From assembly GCA_037190175.1 (NCBI GenBank), contig JBBCJM010000056.1, positions 1 through 9,856 of the forward strand: 9,856 nucleotides of DNA, given 5' to 3'. This stretch comes from JBBCJM01 sp037190175 (GTDB lineage: Bacteria > Pseudomonadota > Alphaproteobacteria > Rhodobacterales > Rhodobacteraceae). Position numbers and translations under genes: made by a program. Shown here in pieces: positions 1-6,853 of the stretch; the stretch's first letter is position 1; each line of letters opens with the position of its first letter. The notes below the pieces were generated by a model. It was not told where the DNA came from. It worked only from the letters and a program-made list of their open reading frames with translations, and did no database searches.

Positions 1-858
1 CAGCCGCGCCCATTCCGTCAGCCAGGCGCGCACCGGACCGGGCCGCGCCAGCGCCTCGGCCCGCGCCATCCCCAGCGTGGTCAGCGCCAGCCCGCGCGCC
101 GGCATCGCCCCCGCCAGCAGGTCCGCCAGCACGGGTTCGGCCCGGTCGGCCGGCAGCAGGGCCGAAGCCTCGATCGCATCGGCCACCGGATCGGACCAGA
201 TCCGCCGCAACAGGGCGCGCCAGGGCGCCGCCGCCCTGGCGCCGGCGTGCAGCTCGATCAGCGCCAGCGCCTCGGCGCAGCGGATCTGCGTCCCGTCATC
301 CGCAGCGCGCAGCCGGGCCAGCCGCACGGCGACACGCCCCAGTCGGCCGGTGTCTTCGGTCAGGCCGCTTTCGACCGCGGCCTTCACGGCGGCTTCTGCC
401 TGCGCCAGTTCCGCGCGCAGCACCTGCACCAGCAGGTCGTCGCGGTTGCGCCCCCCGCCCAGCGCCTGCTGCATCGCGACCACACCGCCGCCCCAGCGTC
501 GCTCCAGCGCCCACCGCAGCGCGGCCACCTGCAACCGGCGCAGCGGCTGGCCGAGGCCCAGGAACTCGACCGCGACAAGGGCCGCCAGCACCGCCAGGGG
601 CAGCCACCACATCAGCGACCAGAACCCGTTGCGCACCCAGAGCCACGACCAGAACGGCACCCACAGCAGATCGTGCAGGGCATAGAGCAGCCGCCCCGCG
701 CCGGCAGGCGGGAATACCTCGCGGCCAACCGCCCAGCCCAGCAGCCCCAGCCCCGCGAGAACCGCTGCCACAACGGCCCGCCGCTGCCACCAGGGGCGGA
801 TCCGCAGAGGCGGGCGCGCGCCCATGTCGATCAGGCTGGAACGGCCGCTGCGGCTCAT
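1..858 (-). CDS. Two-pass inner-membrane protein, last visible gene of the operon; 3' end outside window
   Basis: An open frame of 286 codons starts at the ATG at 858-856 and runs without a stop to base 1, so the C-terminus is missing. I do not recognise the family. The N-terminus is Arg-rich (residues 15-27). It is followed by a likely membrane helix at about 28-45, an aromatic Trp-rich stretch at about 60-76, and a second membrane helix at about 81-100. After that the chain is Arg-rich and then Ala/Leu-rich and helical to the window edge. The positive-inside rule places both the N-terminus and the long C-terminal part in the cytoplasm. The start ATG overlaps the TGA of the upstream 191-residue gene (ATGA), so translation is probably coupled. 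No strong ribosome site is visible, only G-rich sequence. That it is a real gene is supported by the coupling, the coherent membrane helices and the unbroken frame. The function is unknown. Confidence 0.8.
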   Translation of the reverse strand, partial: MSRSGRSSLIDMGARPPLRIRPWWQRRAVVAAVLAGLGLLGWAVGREVFPPAGAGRLLYALHDLLWVPFWSWLWVRNGFWSLMWWLPLAVLAALVAVEFLGLGQPLRRLQVAALRWALERRWGGGVVAMQQALGGGRNRDDLLVQVLRAELAQAEAAVKAAVESGLTEDTGRLGRVAVRLARLRAADDGTQIRCAEALALIELHAGARAAAPWRALLRRIWSDPVADAIEASALLPADRAEPVLADLLAGAMPARGLALTTLGMARAEALARPGPVRAWLTEWARL

Positions 859-1430
859 GGCGCCGCCCCGCCCGAGGAGGGGGACGGCGCCACCCCGTCG
901 TCTGCCGCCGGGGCCGGCCCGTTGCCCGAACCGGCTTCGGCGCCCGTTCCTTCCCCGCCATCGGAAGCACCGGGCCCCGAAACGCCCTGTCCGGCGGCCT
1001 CGGCGGGCGCGCCCTCGCCGCCGCTTCCGGCCGGAGCGAGGGTCCGCACGAACTCCACCACCCGGTCGCGGTTGGCCGCCAGCCAGACGGCGCCCGCGAG
1101 CAGCAGCGCGCCCAGCAGCAGACTCAGGAGCCAGGGCCACAGGACGCGCCAGAGCCGGCGCAGGCGCAGCCACAGGATCCGGTGCCGCAGCCGCCCCTTC
1201 ACCCGGGCAGCGATCCGCGCCAGGCCCTTCTGCGCCCGCTGCAGCTCGCCCACCGGGTCCTGCCGGGCAAGGCCCGCCGCCGCCCCGGCCCGCAGCGCGG
1301 CGATCCGGCCCAGCCCGGCCTCGGCCAGCGCCGCGACGGCCTGCGCCTCGGCCAGGGTCGCGGGCAACCCGTCGAGCGCCGCCTCGGCCTCGCGCAGATG
1401 CCGCTCGAAGGCGGGAGCCGACCGCCTCAT
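855..1430 (-). CDS. Single-pass membrane protein with low-complexity C-terminal tail, unknown function
   Basis: This is a 191-residue protein of no family I recognise. Residues 1-75 are Ala/Leu/Glu-rich and probably helical. Residues 78-96 are strongly basic and contain Arg and Trp. One clear membrane helix lies at about 97-118. The rest (about 133-191) is Gly/Ala/Pro/Ser/Glu-rich and acidic, probably disordered. The basic flank before the helix suggests that the N-terminal part is cytoplasmic and the tail periplasmic. The ATG at 1430-1428 overlaps the TGA of the upstream 699-residue gene (ATGA), and its own TGA overlaps the ATG of the downstream membrane gene. An AGGAG motif lies 11 bases before the ATG, inside the end of the upstream gene. 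The gene sits between a coiled-coil protein and a two-pass membrane protein, so it could anchor a complex at the membrane. That role is inference. Confidence 0.85.
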   Translation of the reverse strand: MRRSAPAFERHLREAEAALDGLPATLAEAQAVAALAEAGLGRIAALRAGAAAGLARQDPVGELQRAQKGLARIAARVKGRLRHRILWLRLRRLWRVLWPWLLSLLLGALLLAGAVWLAANRDRVVEFVRTLAPAGSGGEGAPAEAAGQGVSGPGASDGGEGTGAEAGSGNGPAPAADDGVAPSPSSGGAAP

Positions 1431-3526
1431 CCCGAACGAAGCTCCTGCGCCAGTTCCTGCATCCGGTCCCTGAGCCGGGCCACCTCGCGGCCGGTGTCCT
1501 CGACCAGCCGGGTGCTGGCCTCGTATTCCGCCTGATAGCGGTCGAAGAAGGCGATGCGCTCGGCCGCCAGCGCGGGGATCTCGGCGGCCATGTCGCGCAG
1601 CGCGCCGTCCACGCCGCCCACCGCCGCGCCCAGCCCGTTCAGCGCCTGCGTCACCTCGGCCATCCGGGCCTTCGACACTTCGACGAACCGCCGCGCGGTG
1701 ACGAGCTGGGACTGGATCGCCGCGACCTCGCGCGACAGCGCCTCGCCCAGCTGGTCCAGACAGTGCAGAAGTTCGGCCTCGCCCTGCCGCCAGTCCTGCT
1801 TCAGCGCCTCGACCTCCTCGCGCATCGCCTTGCGCATGTCGCGGGCCAGCTGGCCGGCATGGAGCGTCTCGGCCAGTTCGCGGCGTTCCTCGGGGTCGGC
1901 GATGCGGGGGGATCCCGCCAGGATATGTTCGTTGATCCAGCGCAGGCTGACCCGCAGCGGCTGGAACTGCTCCAGATCGACCAGTTCGACCGCGATCTCG
2001 TCCCCGCCGCCCGACAGCGGGCTGAAGACGAAGGCCGGACTCGCGTCCGGCGCATCGAACACCGCGGCGCCCTCAGCGAAAAGCCCGCCCAGCACCAGCC
2101 GCAGGGTGCCGGCCAGCGAGCCGCCGAAACTGTCGATATAGGGCAGGATCCGCTCGCCCTGCGGCACGAAGACCAGGGGCTCGCCCGGGTCGCCGTCGCG
2201 CGCCTCCTCGGCATGGGGGTCCAGCCAGAAGGCGATCGGGCGGTCGTCGGTCGCCGCGCGCCAGTAGTATTCCGGCAGCATCCCGTCGAACTGCACCTCT
2301 TCGGGGTCGTAAAGCACATAATGCGCAGGCTCGGCCCGGTGGGCGGCATGGGTGGCGGCATAGCGCAGGCCGGCGTTTTCCCGCAGGGCGCGCGGCATCC
2401 GGCGCAGCCCGTCCACCAGCGCCGGCAGTTGCGCGTCGGTGAACCGCAAGAGCCGCAGCTGCGGCCGGCCCAGGGCCTGGATGAGCGCGATCTGCGCCTC
2501 GCGCTCCTCGATCTCGGCGCGCAGGCGTTCGACATCCTCCTCGCTGCGCGATAGGTCGCGGATCGGGGCGAGGCTGATGCGGTAGCCCAGCGGAAAGTGC
2601 CGGTCGTTCAGCCGCGCGTTGAGGTCGCGCTGCGCCTCGGCGGCGGGGCGCAGCGCGACCAGCGTGAAGCGCAGCGCGGGGCCGGTGTCGTCGGGCAGGC
2701 CGGGGCCGTCCAGCGCCAGGGCCAGCGCCTCGGCCAAGATCAGCGCGGCCTGCGGATCGCCCGCCTCCGGCCCCGGCAGCCACAGGACACGGCCCGCGCC
2801 CGCCACGCCGGGCAGGAAGTGCATCTCGCCTCCGCGGCCCAGCAGACCGGCATCGGCAAGGCCGTTCAGCAACCCCGAGACCGCCACCCGGTCGCCCTCG
2901 GCAAAGCCGCGGTCCTCGGGCAGCCAGACCGACATCGCGGCCAGCGCATGACGCCTCAGGAGCGTAACGCCGGCGGGCAGGCCGGCGGCGCGCAGCCCCC
3001 CGACCCCCGACCCCCGCACAGGATCGTCCTCCAGATCGAGCAGCACCGCCCCGCCCTCGGCGGCCAAGAACCGCGCGTTGCGCCCCCGGCGGACCAGGGC
3101 GGCGAAGCTCCGGGGCAGGTCGGCATCCGCCACCTGCTCCTCCACCGCGGCGCGCAGGGCGGTGCCGTCGGGGTCCGGTCCGGTATCCGGGATGCCGGCA
3201 AGGCTCCAGACATGGCCGAGGATCCCGTCGCGCAGCCCGGGCTCCGCCGCGATGTCGAGGCTTTGCAACGGCAGGTTCTCGATCTCGGCGGCGCGCCGGC
3301 CCGCCGCTTCGAACGCCTCGGCCAGCCGCCCGCGCAGCGCATCGAGTTCGGCGGCGGGCGCGCCCTCGGGCCGGGGCAGCAGCACGACGAGACCGCCGCG
3401 GGCATGGGGCCGCAGCCGCAGGTCCAGCCCGGCGGCCAGCGCGAAATGCGGGGCCAGCGCGGCCAGGAAGGGCCCGACCGCCTGCGGCCTGAGGCCCGGC
3501 AGCACCCACACGTCACGCTTGGGCAT
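1427..3526 (-). CDS. 699-residue soluble protein with C-terminal coiled coil, unknown family
   Basis: This is a complete 699-residue frame with no signal peptide or membrane helix. I do not recognise the fold. The N-terminal third (1-300) alternates hydrophobic strands and Ala/Leu-rich helices. A short charged helix at about 327-352 (SEEDVERLRAEIEEREAQI) looks like a coiled coil. The centre (about 400-540) is more diverse in composition, with many Tyr, Trp, Phe and Asp residues, and is likely a folded domain. Residues about 545-699 form a long, mostly helical region with heptad-like spacing and frequent Glu, Gln and Arg. The start ATG has a strong GGAGG six bases upstream and overlaps the end of the preceding gene by 14 bases. 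Its stop overlaps the next start (ATGA). The context of a MoxR ATPase, a possible vWA-like protein and membrane proteins suggests a cytosolic scaffold or client-binding subunit. The existence of the gene is secure, but the role is inference. Confidence 0.9.
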   Translation of the reverse strand: MPKRDVWVLPGLRPQAVGPFLAALAPHFALAAGLDLRLRPHARGGLVVLLPRPEGAPAAELDALRGRLAEAFEAAGRRAAEIENLPLQSLDIAAEPGLRDGILGHVWSLAGIPDTGPDPDGTALRAAVEEQVADADLPRSFAALVRRGRNARFLAAEGGAVLLDLEDDPVRGSGVGGLRAAGLPAGVTLLRRHALAAMSVWLPEDRGFAEGDRVAVSGLLNGLADAGLLGRGGEMHFLPGVAGAGRVLWLPGPEAGDPQAALILAEALALALDGPGLPDDTGPALRFTLVALRPAAEAQRDLNARLNDRHFPLGYRISLAPIRDLSRSEEDVERLRAEIEEREAQIALIQALGRPQLRLLRFTDAQLPALVDGLRRMPRALRENAGLRYAATHAAHRAEPAHYVLYDPEEVQFDGMLPEYYWRAATDDRPIAFWLDPHAEEARDGDPGEPLVFVPQGERILPYIDSFGGSLAGTLRLVLGGLFAEGAAVFDAPDASPAFVFSPLSGGGDEIAVELVDLEQFQPLRVSLRWINEHILAGSPRIADPEERRELAETLHAGQLARDMRKAMREEVEALKQDWRQGEAELLHCLDQLGEALSREVAAIQSQLVTARRFVEVSKARMAEVTQALNGLGAAVGGVDGALRDMAAEIPALAAERIAFFDRYQAEYEASTRLVEDTGREVARLRDRMQELAQELRSG
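1442..1446 (-). promoter_or_regulatory. Ribosome binding site (AGGAG) for the 191-residue gene
   Basis: AGGAG on the minus strand lies 11 bases before the ATG at 1430, again encoded by Gln-Glu-Leu codons close to the stop of the upstream gene. The arrangement mirrors the MoxR/505-residue junction. Confidence 0.5.
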
Positions 3527-5029
3527 CGAGCGCCTCCAGCGTCACCTCCACCATCCAGTGGACCAGCCCGCCCAGGAACCCGGCCAGCGCCTCGTCGCGG
3601 TCCTCGGCCTGCGGGCCGGGCGGGGCCAGGACCAGCGGCTCGCGCCCCTCGGCCAGCGCCAAAAGCTCGGGCGGGTTGCCGGAGCGCCCGGCCCGCCAGG
3701 TCAGGCTGGCCAGACGGGTGGCGCCCATCCCGCGGCCCAGCCTGGCCGCCAGATCGGATCTCAGCAGCGTCCAGTCCGGCTCCTGTGCGCTGCGCCAGGG
3801 CTGGCAGACCAGCACGAAGCGCCGGCCATAGTCGGCGGGCAGCAGCGTTGCGTCCCGGCGGCGCGCCGCGGCCAGCGGCTGCAACCCCCGCCGCAGGCTC
3901 TGGCCCAGCGCGGGCTCGGCGGCGGTCTCGTGCGACAGCGCGGCGAACTCGGGAAACAGCCCCGAGCGCAGCAGCATGTCGGACCGCACCTTGCCCGCTA
4001 TGGCCAGCGGCGGCAGCCGCTCCACCCCTGGTCGATCGCGCAATCCAGATGCGCGGCCGCGCCGGCCGCCGGCGCCCAGACCAGATCCGAATTGCCCAGC
4101 CCCATCTGGTGCAGCGCGACCCGCAGCCGGATCGCGGCGTCCGCCCAGGCCGCCTTGGCCAGCAGCCCCATGCCGTCGCCGGGATCGGCCAGCAGCGCCG
4201 TGACCGCCAGCAGGTCGCGGCGCGGATTGCGGCGCGGCGGCCGGTGGCGCACCAGCAGCCCCTCGTGCAGGAGCTTGTTGGCCAGGAGTGCGCGGGGCTG
4301 GATCAGTTCGCTGAACAGGCTGTCGGGCAGGTCCTCGAAACTGTGCGACTGGCGGATGCCGGCGACCCCGCCCTCCTTGGGGCGCACCCCCGCCCGGCGA
4401 TGGGCCGAGACCTGCCGCGCCCTGCGGCGATGCCGTTCGCGCAGTTGCGCCTCGTCGAAGCGCGGCGGATGCAGGAAGACCAGCGCGGCCAGTGCCGGAT
4501 CGGTCTCCGGGCCGGGCGCCGGGGGGGCGCCGTGGCGCGTCCGCTGCCGTGCCGCCCGCAGCGCCGCCAGATGGATGTCCAGCGCGGCATGGACCCAGAA
4601 CGGCCGCCCCATGACCTGCGGATCGGCCAGCGCGGCCTCGGCCTGGCGCCGGATCGCCGCCTCGGCCCCATCCCACCGCGCATCGACGGCCGGCGCGGCA
4701 GCGGCCGCCAGCGGCAGCATCCCGGCAGCCTGCGCCGCCCTGCGCAACACCGGCTCGGCGACCACGACCAGAAAGCGGTCCAGCACGCCCTTCACCAGCG
4801 ACTGGCTGACCACTGCGCCCGAAACGTCCAGCGCCCGCGCCATGCAGGTGAAGGCCCGGCCCCAGAAAGGATCCAGGAGCGGCTGGCGCGCGGCGAGGAA
4901 CCGCGCGAGGCCGTCGGCCATGCCCGCCGGCAGCGCGACGTGCCGCTGCGCGAACGAGGCGCGCAGATGCGCGGCTGCGGGGCTTTCCGTCCGGCCGGCC
5001 GGGCCGAGGATGACCTCCGGCGCGCTCAT
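3513..5029 (-). CDS. MoxR-associated protein of about 505 residues, possibly a degenerate vWA (ViaA/CoxE-like) partner; one apparent frameshift
   Basis: The frame opens at the ATG at 5029-5027, which overlaps the TGA of the MoxR gene. It stays open to a stop at 3998, but plausible coding continues in another frame from about 4028 to the stop at 3513. Adding one G to the G4 run at 4025-4028 restores 505 residues. Residues 1-200 are helical. Residues about 215-275 are conserved-looking and basic, containing RPKEGGVAGIRQ and then VRHRPPRRNPRRDLL. In CoxE- and ViaA-type vWA proteins coupled to MoxR ATPases, a similar Arg-rich lead-in precedes the first vWA strand and its DxSxS metal site. Here the corresponding position reads LLAVTALLADPGDGM, without that motif. 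If it is a vWA fold, its MIDAS site has been lost. No membrane helix is seen, so a cytosolic partner of the ATPase is likely. The family call is tentative, while the reading frame and operon position are well supported. Confidence 0.72.
3533..3537 (-). promoter_or_regulatory. Strong ribosome binding site (GGAGG) for the 699-residue gene
   Basis: GGAGG on the minus strand lies six bases before the ATG at 3526, inside the end of the preceding gene. It is the best ribosome site in the window and fixes the start, giving a 14-base overlap between the two genes. Confidence 0.75.
4025..4028 (-). other. Apparent frameshift in the 505-residue gene (one base missing)
   Basis: The first frame reads AHLDCAIDQG and then a short basic stretch to a stop at 3998. 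The frame ending at 3513 reads VERLPPLAIAGKVRSDM. One extra G in this G4 run joins them as IDQGVERLPPLA. The downstream frame keeps its coding character and leads directly into the coupled start of the next gene. Confidence 0.75.
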
Positions 5030-6079
5030 GCCAGGGCAAGCTCCTGCCGCAGCTTGGCCACCGTGCCCGGGTCGTCCTGGTCGAGCCCGTAGTCCAGCAG
5101 CACCCCCAGGTCGGCCGGCGCGATCGCCGCCGACCCCGCCCCGACCGCCGCCGCGCGCAACAGCGCCTGCGCCAGCACGATGGCCGAGAACTTGACCAGA
5201 CGGCGGTTCGACATTTCGGAGAGTTCCCTGAGCCTGACCCTCGCCACGATGTCGGCCAGCCGCGCGACCACCGGGCTCGCCTCGTCGATCTTCAGCCCGC
5301 CCTCGGTGGTCAGCGTCTCGATCCCGTCGCGGTATCTGTCCAGCGCCGCCGGCAGGTCGCGGAAGGCCCCGCGCTTCACCTGCCCGTGGCTGTGGGTCTC
5401 GGTCCAGGCCGCCTTCAGCAGCTCGGACAGCGGACCATGCCCCGCCGCCACGTTCGCCATCCGGCAGCGCAGCAGGAAACGGTCGTAGACCGCGCCCAGC
5501 CCCTCTTCCCGCGGCGGGTGGTTGGTGGCGGCGAACAGCATCCGCAGCGGGGTGTCGTGCACGGTGCCGCGGTCGTGGAACTTGCGCTCGTTCATGAAGG
5601 TGAGGAGCGCGTTGAGGATGGCGGAAGAGGCGTTGAACACCTCGTCCAGGAACACCACCTCGGCCCGCTGCATCTGGCCGGTGACGTTGCGTTCCAGCCG
5701 GGGCTGCGGCCCCATCAGCCTGGCCAGGTCGAAATAGCCGAAAAGCTCGGAGGGTTCGGTGAACTGGGTCAGCAGGTATTCGAAATAGCGTTCGTTCTTC
5801 TTTCCCCCTGCCTCGCCCGCGCTGCCGGGCAGTTCGCGCGGGTCGCGGTCCAGCACCCCGATCAGGCTGCAGAAGGCGCGGATCAGCCGCGACTTGGCTG
5901 TGCCGGGCGGGCCGCAGCATCACCATGGCCTCGCCGGTCATCGCCGCCAGCATCATGCAGCGCACCGCCGCCTCCATGCCGTAGAAGCGGGCGACGAGCT
6001 CCCTTTCCAGCCGCAGCACCTCGTCCAGCAGGGGGCGGTTCTGGCTGTAGATAAGGTTGACGGCTTCGCTGTTGAACAT
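5026..6079 (-). CDS. MoxR-family AAA+ ATPase, RavA-like; one apparent frameshift at the Walker A motif
   Basis: MoxR AAA+ proteins hydrolyse ATP as ring-shaped chaperones that help assemble or activate protein complexes, usually with a vWA partner. From the ATG at 6079, the first frame gives residues 1-55. Skipping one base near 5914 joins it to the second frame and gives about 350 residues. Landmarks in the corrected protein are Walker A GPPGTAKS (about 56-63), Walker B VVFLDE (141-146), sensor 1 FAATN (182-186) and an arginine-finger candidate YDRFLLR (198-204). The segment FEYLLTQFTEPSELFG resembles the corresponding RavA stretch. Compared with RavA as I remember it, a polar insert of roughly 20 residues (about 75-96, with GGKK) lies between Walker A and that segment. 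The C-terminal helical lid follows. The long RavA C-terminal extension is absent. A 23-base gap separates it from the upstream gene, with no clear ribosome site. The stop overlaps the next start (ATGA). Confidence 0.93.
5041..5045 (-). promoter_or_regulatory. Ribosome binding site (AGGAG) for the 505-residue gene
   Basis: AGGAG on the minus strand lies 11 bases before the ATG at 5029, inside the Gln-Glu-Leu codons near the end of the MoxR gene. The spacing is somewhat long. Together with the ATGA overlap it suggests coupled translation. Confidence 0.5.
5908..5917 (-). other. Apparent frameshift in the MoxR gene at Walker A (one base extra)
   Basis: The N-terminal frame reads GEAMVML and then leaves the family pattern. 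The other frame reads CGPPGTAKSRLIRAF. Removing one base, most simply at 5914, gives MVMLGPPGTAKS, an intact Walker A motif. As written, the ATPase would lack its nucleotide site. Confidence 0.85.
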
Positions 6080-6102
6080 GGGGGCTCGCGCGGCGGCAGG
6101 GA

Positions 6103-6843
6103 TCAGGGGGTCAGGTCGAGAAGGGAGGCCCAGCAGGCGGGCAGCGCGGGATCGGCGGCAACGCCGGCCTCGCCGCGCCAGACCACCCAGGGCAAGGTCT
6201 CCAGCCCCTGGGGCACCAGCCAGTCGGCGGCGGCGTCCATCCGCCGCAGCAGCCATTCGTCCCAGGCCGAGAGCGGCCGGTCCGGCCCGCGCAGGTCCGC
6301 GGCAGCCGCCCGCAGCCGCGCGAAGTCCGCCCCCAGCGCCAACCCGTGCCGGGTCTGCGAGGCGACGAGCAGCGCGACCCCGCCCGGGGTGAACAGCGCC
6401 TGCGGCGGCGGGCCGGGGTGAAAGAGCACCCGCTCGCACAGGAAGAGGCGGCAGATCTCGGCCAGGTCGTGGCGCAGGGCGCCGTCCGAAAACGCCTGCC
6501 CCAGCACGAGCGGCAGCAGCACCTCGGCTCCGAACCCGGCATCGGGATCGAAGAGCCCCGGCAGGCTGGCCGGATCGGCCAGCACGCGCGCCGCGACCGC
6601 CTGCCCCACCTCGGCCAGACCGGGTTTCGGCCCTGCGACCGCGCCGGGTCCACCCGCGAAGAGACCGGCAAGCGCAGCCCGGTCCAGCGGCACGGGCGGT
6701 CGGTCCGCCAGCAGGGCGACGAGATTGGTGCGCGCCGCCGCGCGTAGCGCCGCCAGCACCGCCGGCAACCCGGCCCGCAGCGCCCGCGCATCCGCCGCCG
6801 ATCCGGGTGCTCTCCCGTTGGATCCCGAGACCCGCGGCGACAT
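6103..6843 (-). CDS. Uncharacterised 246-residue protein between the vWA protein and the MoxR ATPase
   Basis: This is a complete frame of 246 residues that I do not recognise. It has no signal peptide or evident membrane helix. The sequence is mostly Ala/Leu-rich and probably helical. A segment around 126-165 contains CRLFLCERVLF and FTPGGVALLVASQ and looks like a folded core. Near 193-222 there is a Trp-rich stretch (WDEWLLRR, ADWLVPQG, LPWVVW). I chose the ATG at 6843-6841 because GAGG at 6850-6853 lies six bases upstream. A GTG at 6855 that overlaps the previous stop is a possible alternative and would add four residues. Only 8 bases separate it from the vWA gene and 23 from the ATPase gene. 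A soluble adaptor between these two is plausible but is only inference from position. Confidence 0.83.
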   Translation of the reverse strand: MSPRVSGSNGRAPGSAADARALRAGLPAVLAALRAAARTNLVALLADRPPVPLDRAALAGLFAGGPGAVAGPKPGLAEVGQAVAARVLADPASLPGLFDPDAGFGAEVLLPLVLGQAFSDGALRHDLAEICRLFLCERVLFHPGPPPQALFTPGGVALLVASQTRHGLALGADFARLRAAAADLRGPDRPLSAWDEWLLRRMDAAADWLVPQGLETLPWVVWRGEAGVAADPALPACWASLLDLTP

Positions 6844-6849
6844 GGACGA

Positions 6850-6853
6850 CCTC
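6850..6853 (-). promoter_or_regulatory. Ribosome binding site (GAGG) for the 246-residue gene
   Basis: GAGG on the minus strand overlaps the end of the tandem-vWA gene and sits six bases before the ATG at 6843. It favours that ATG over the GTG at 6855, which overlaps the same stop codon. Confidence 0.6.

Noticed and set aside
2597..5092. A long open frame on the plus strand (831 codons), with others at 824-2554, 3078-5195 and 6807-8282.
   Set aside because: These lie antisense to well-supported genes, are rich in Arg, Pro, Ala, Ser and Gln without motifs, and are the expected by-product of very high GC content, where stop codons are rare in every frame.
5026..5856. A separate shorter ATPase gene starting at the ATG at 5856.
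   Set aside because: It would lack Walker A, which is present just upstream in the same frame (GPPGTAKS). The N-terminal MoxR sequence continues in the other frame up to a one-base shift, so one gene starting at 6079 is simpler.
6080..6102. A promoter or terminator in the 23-base gap before the MoxR gene.
   Set aside because: The gap is too short and GC-rich for a recognisable promoter, and no hairpin followed by a T run is seen. The genes on both sides appear co-transcribed.
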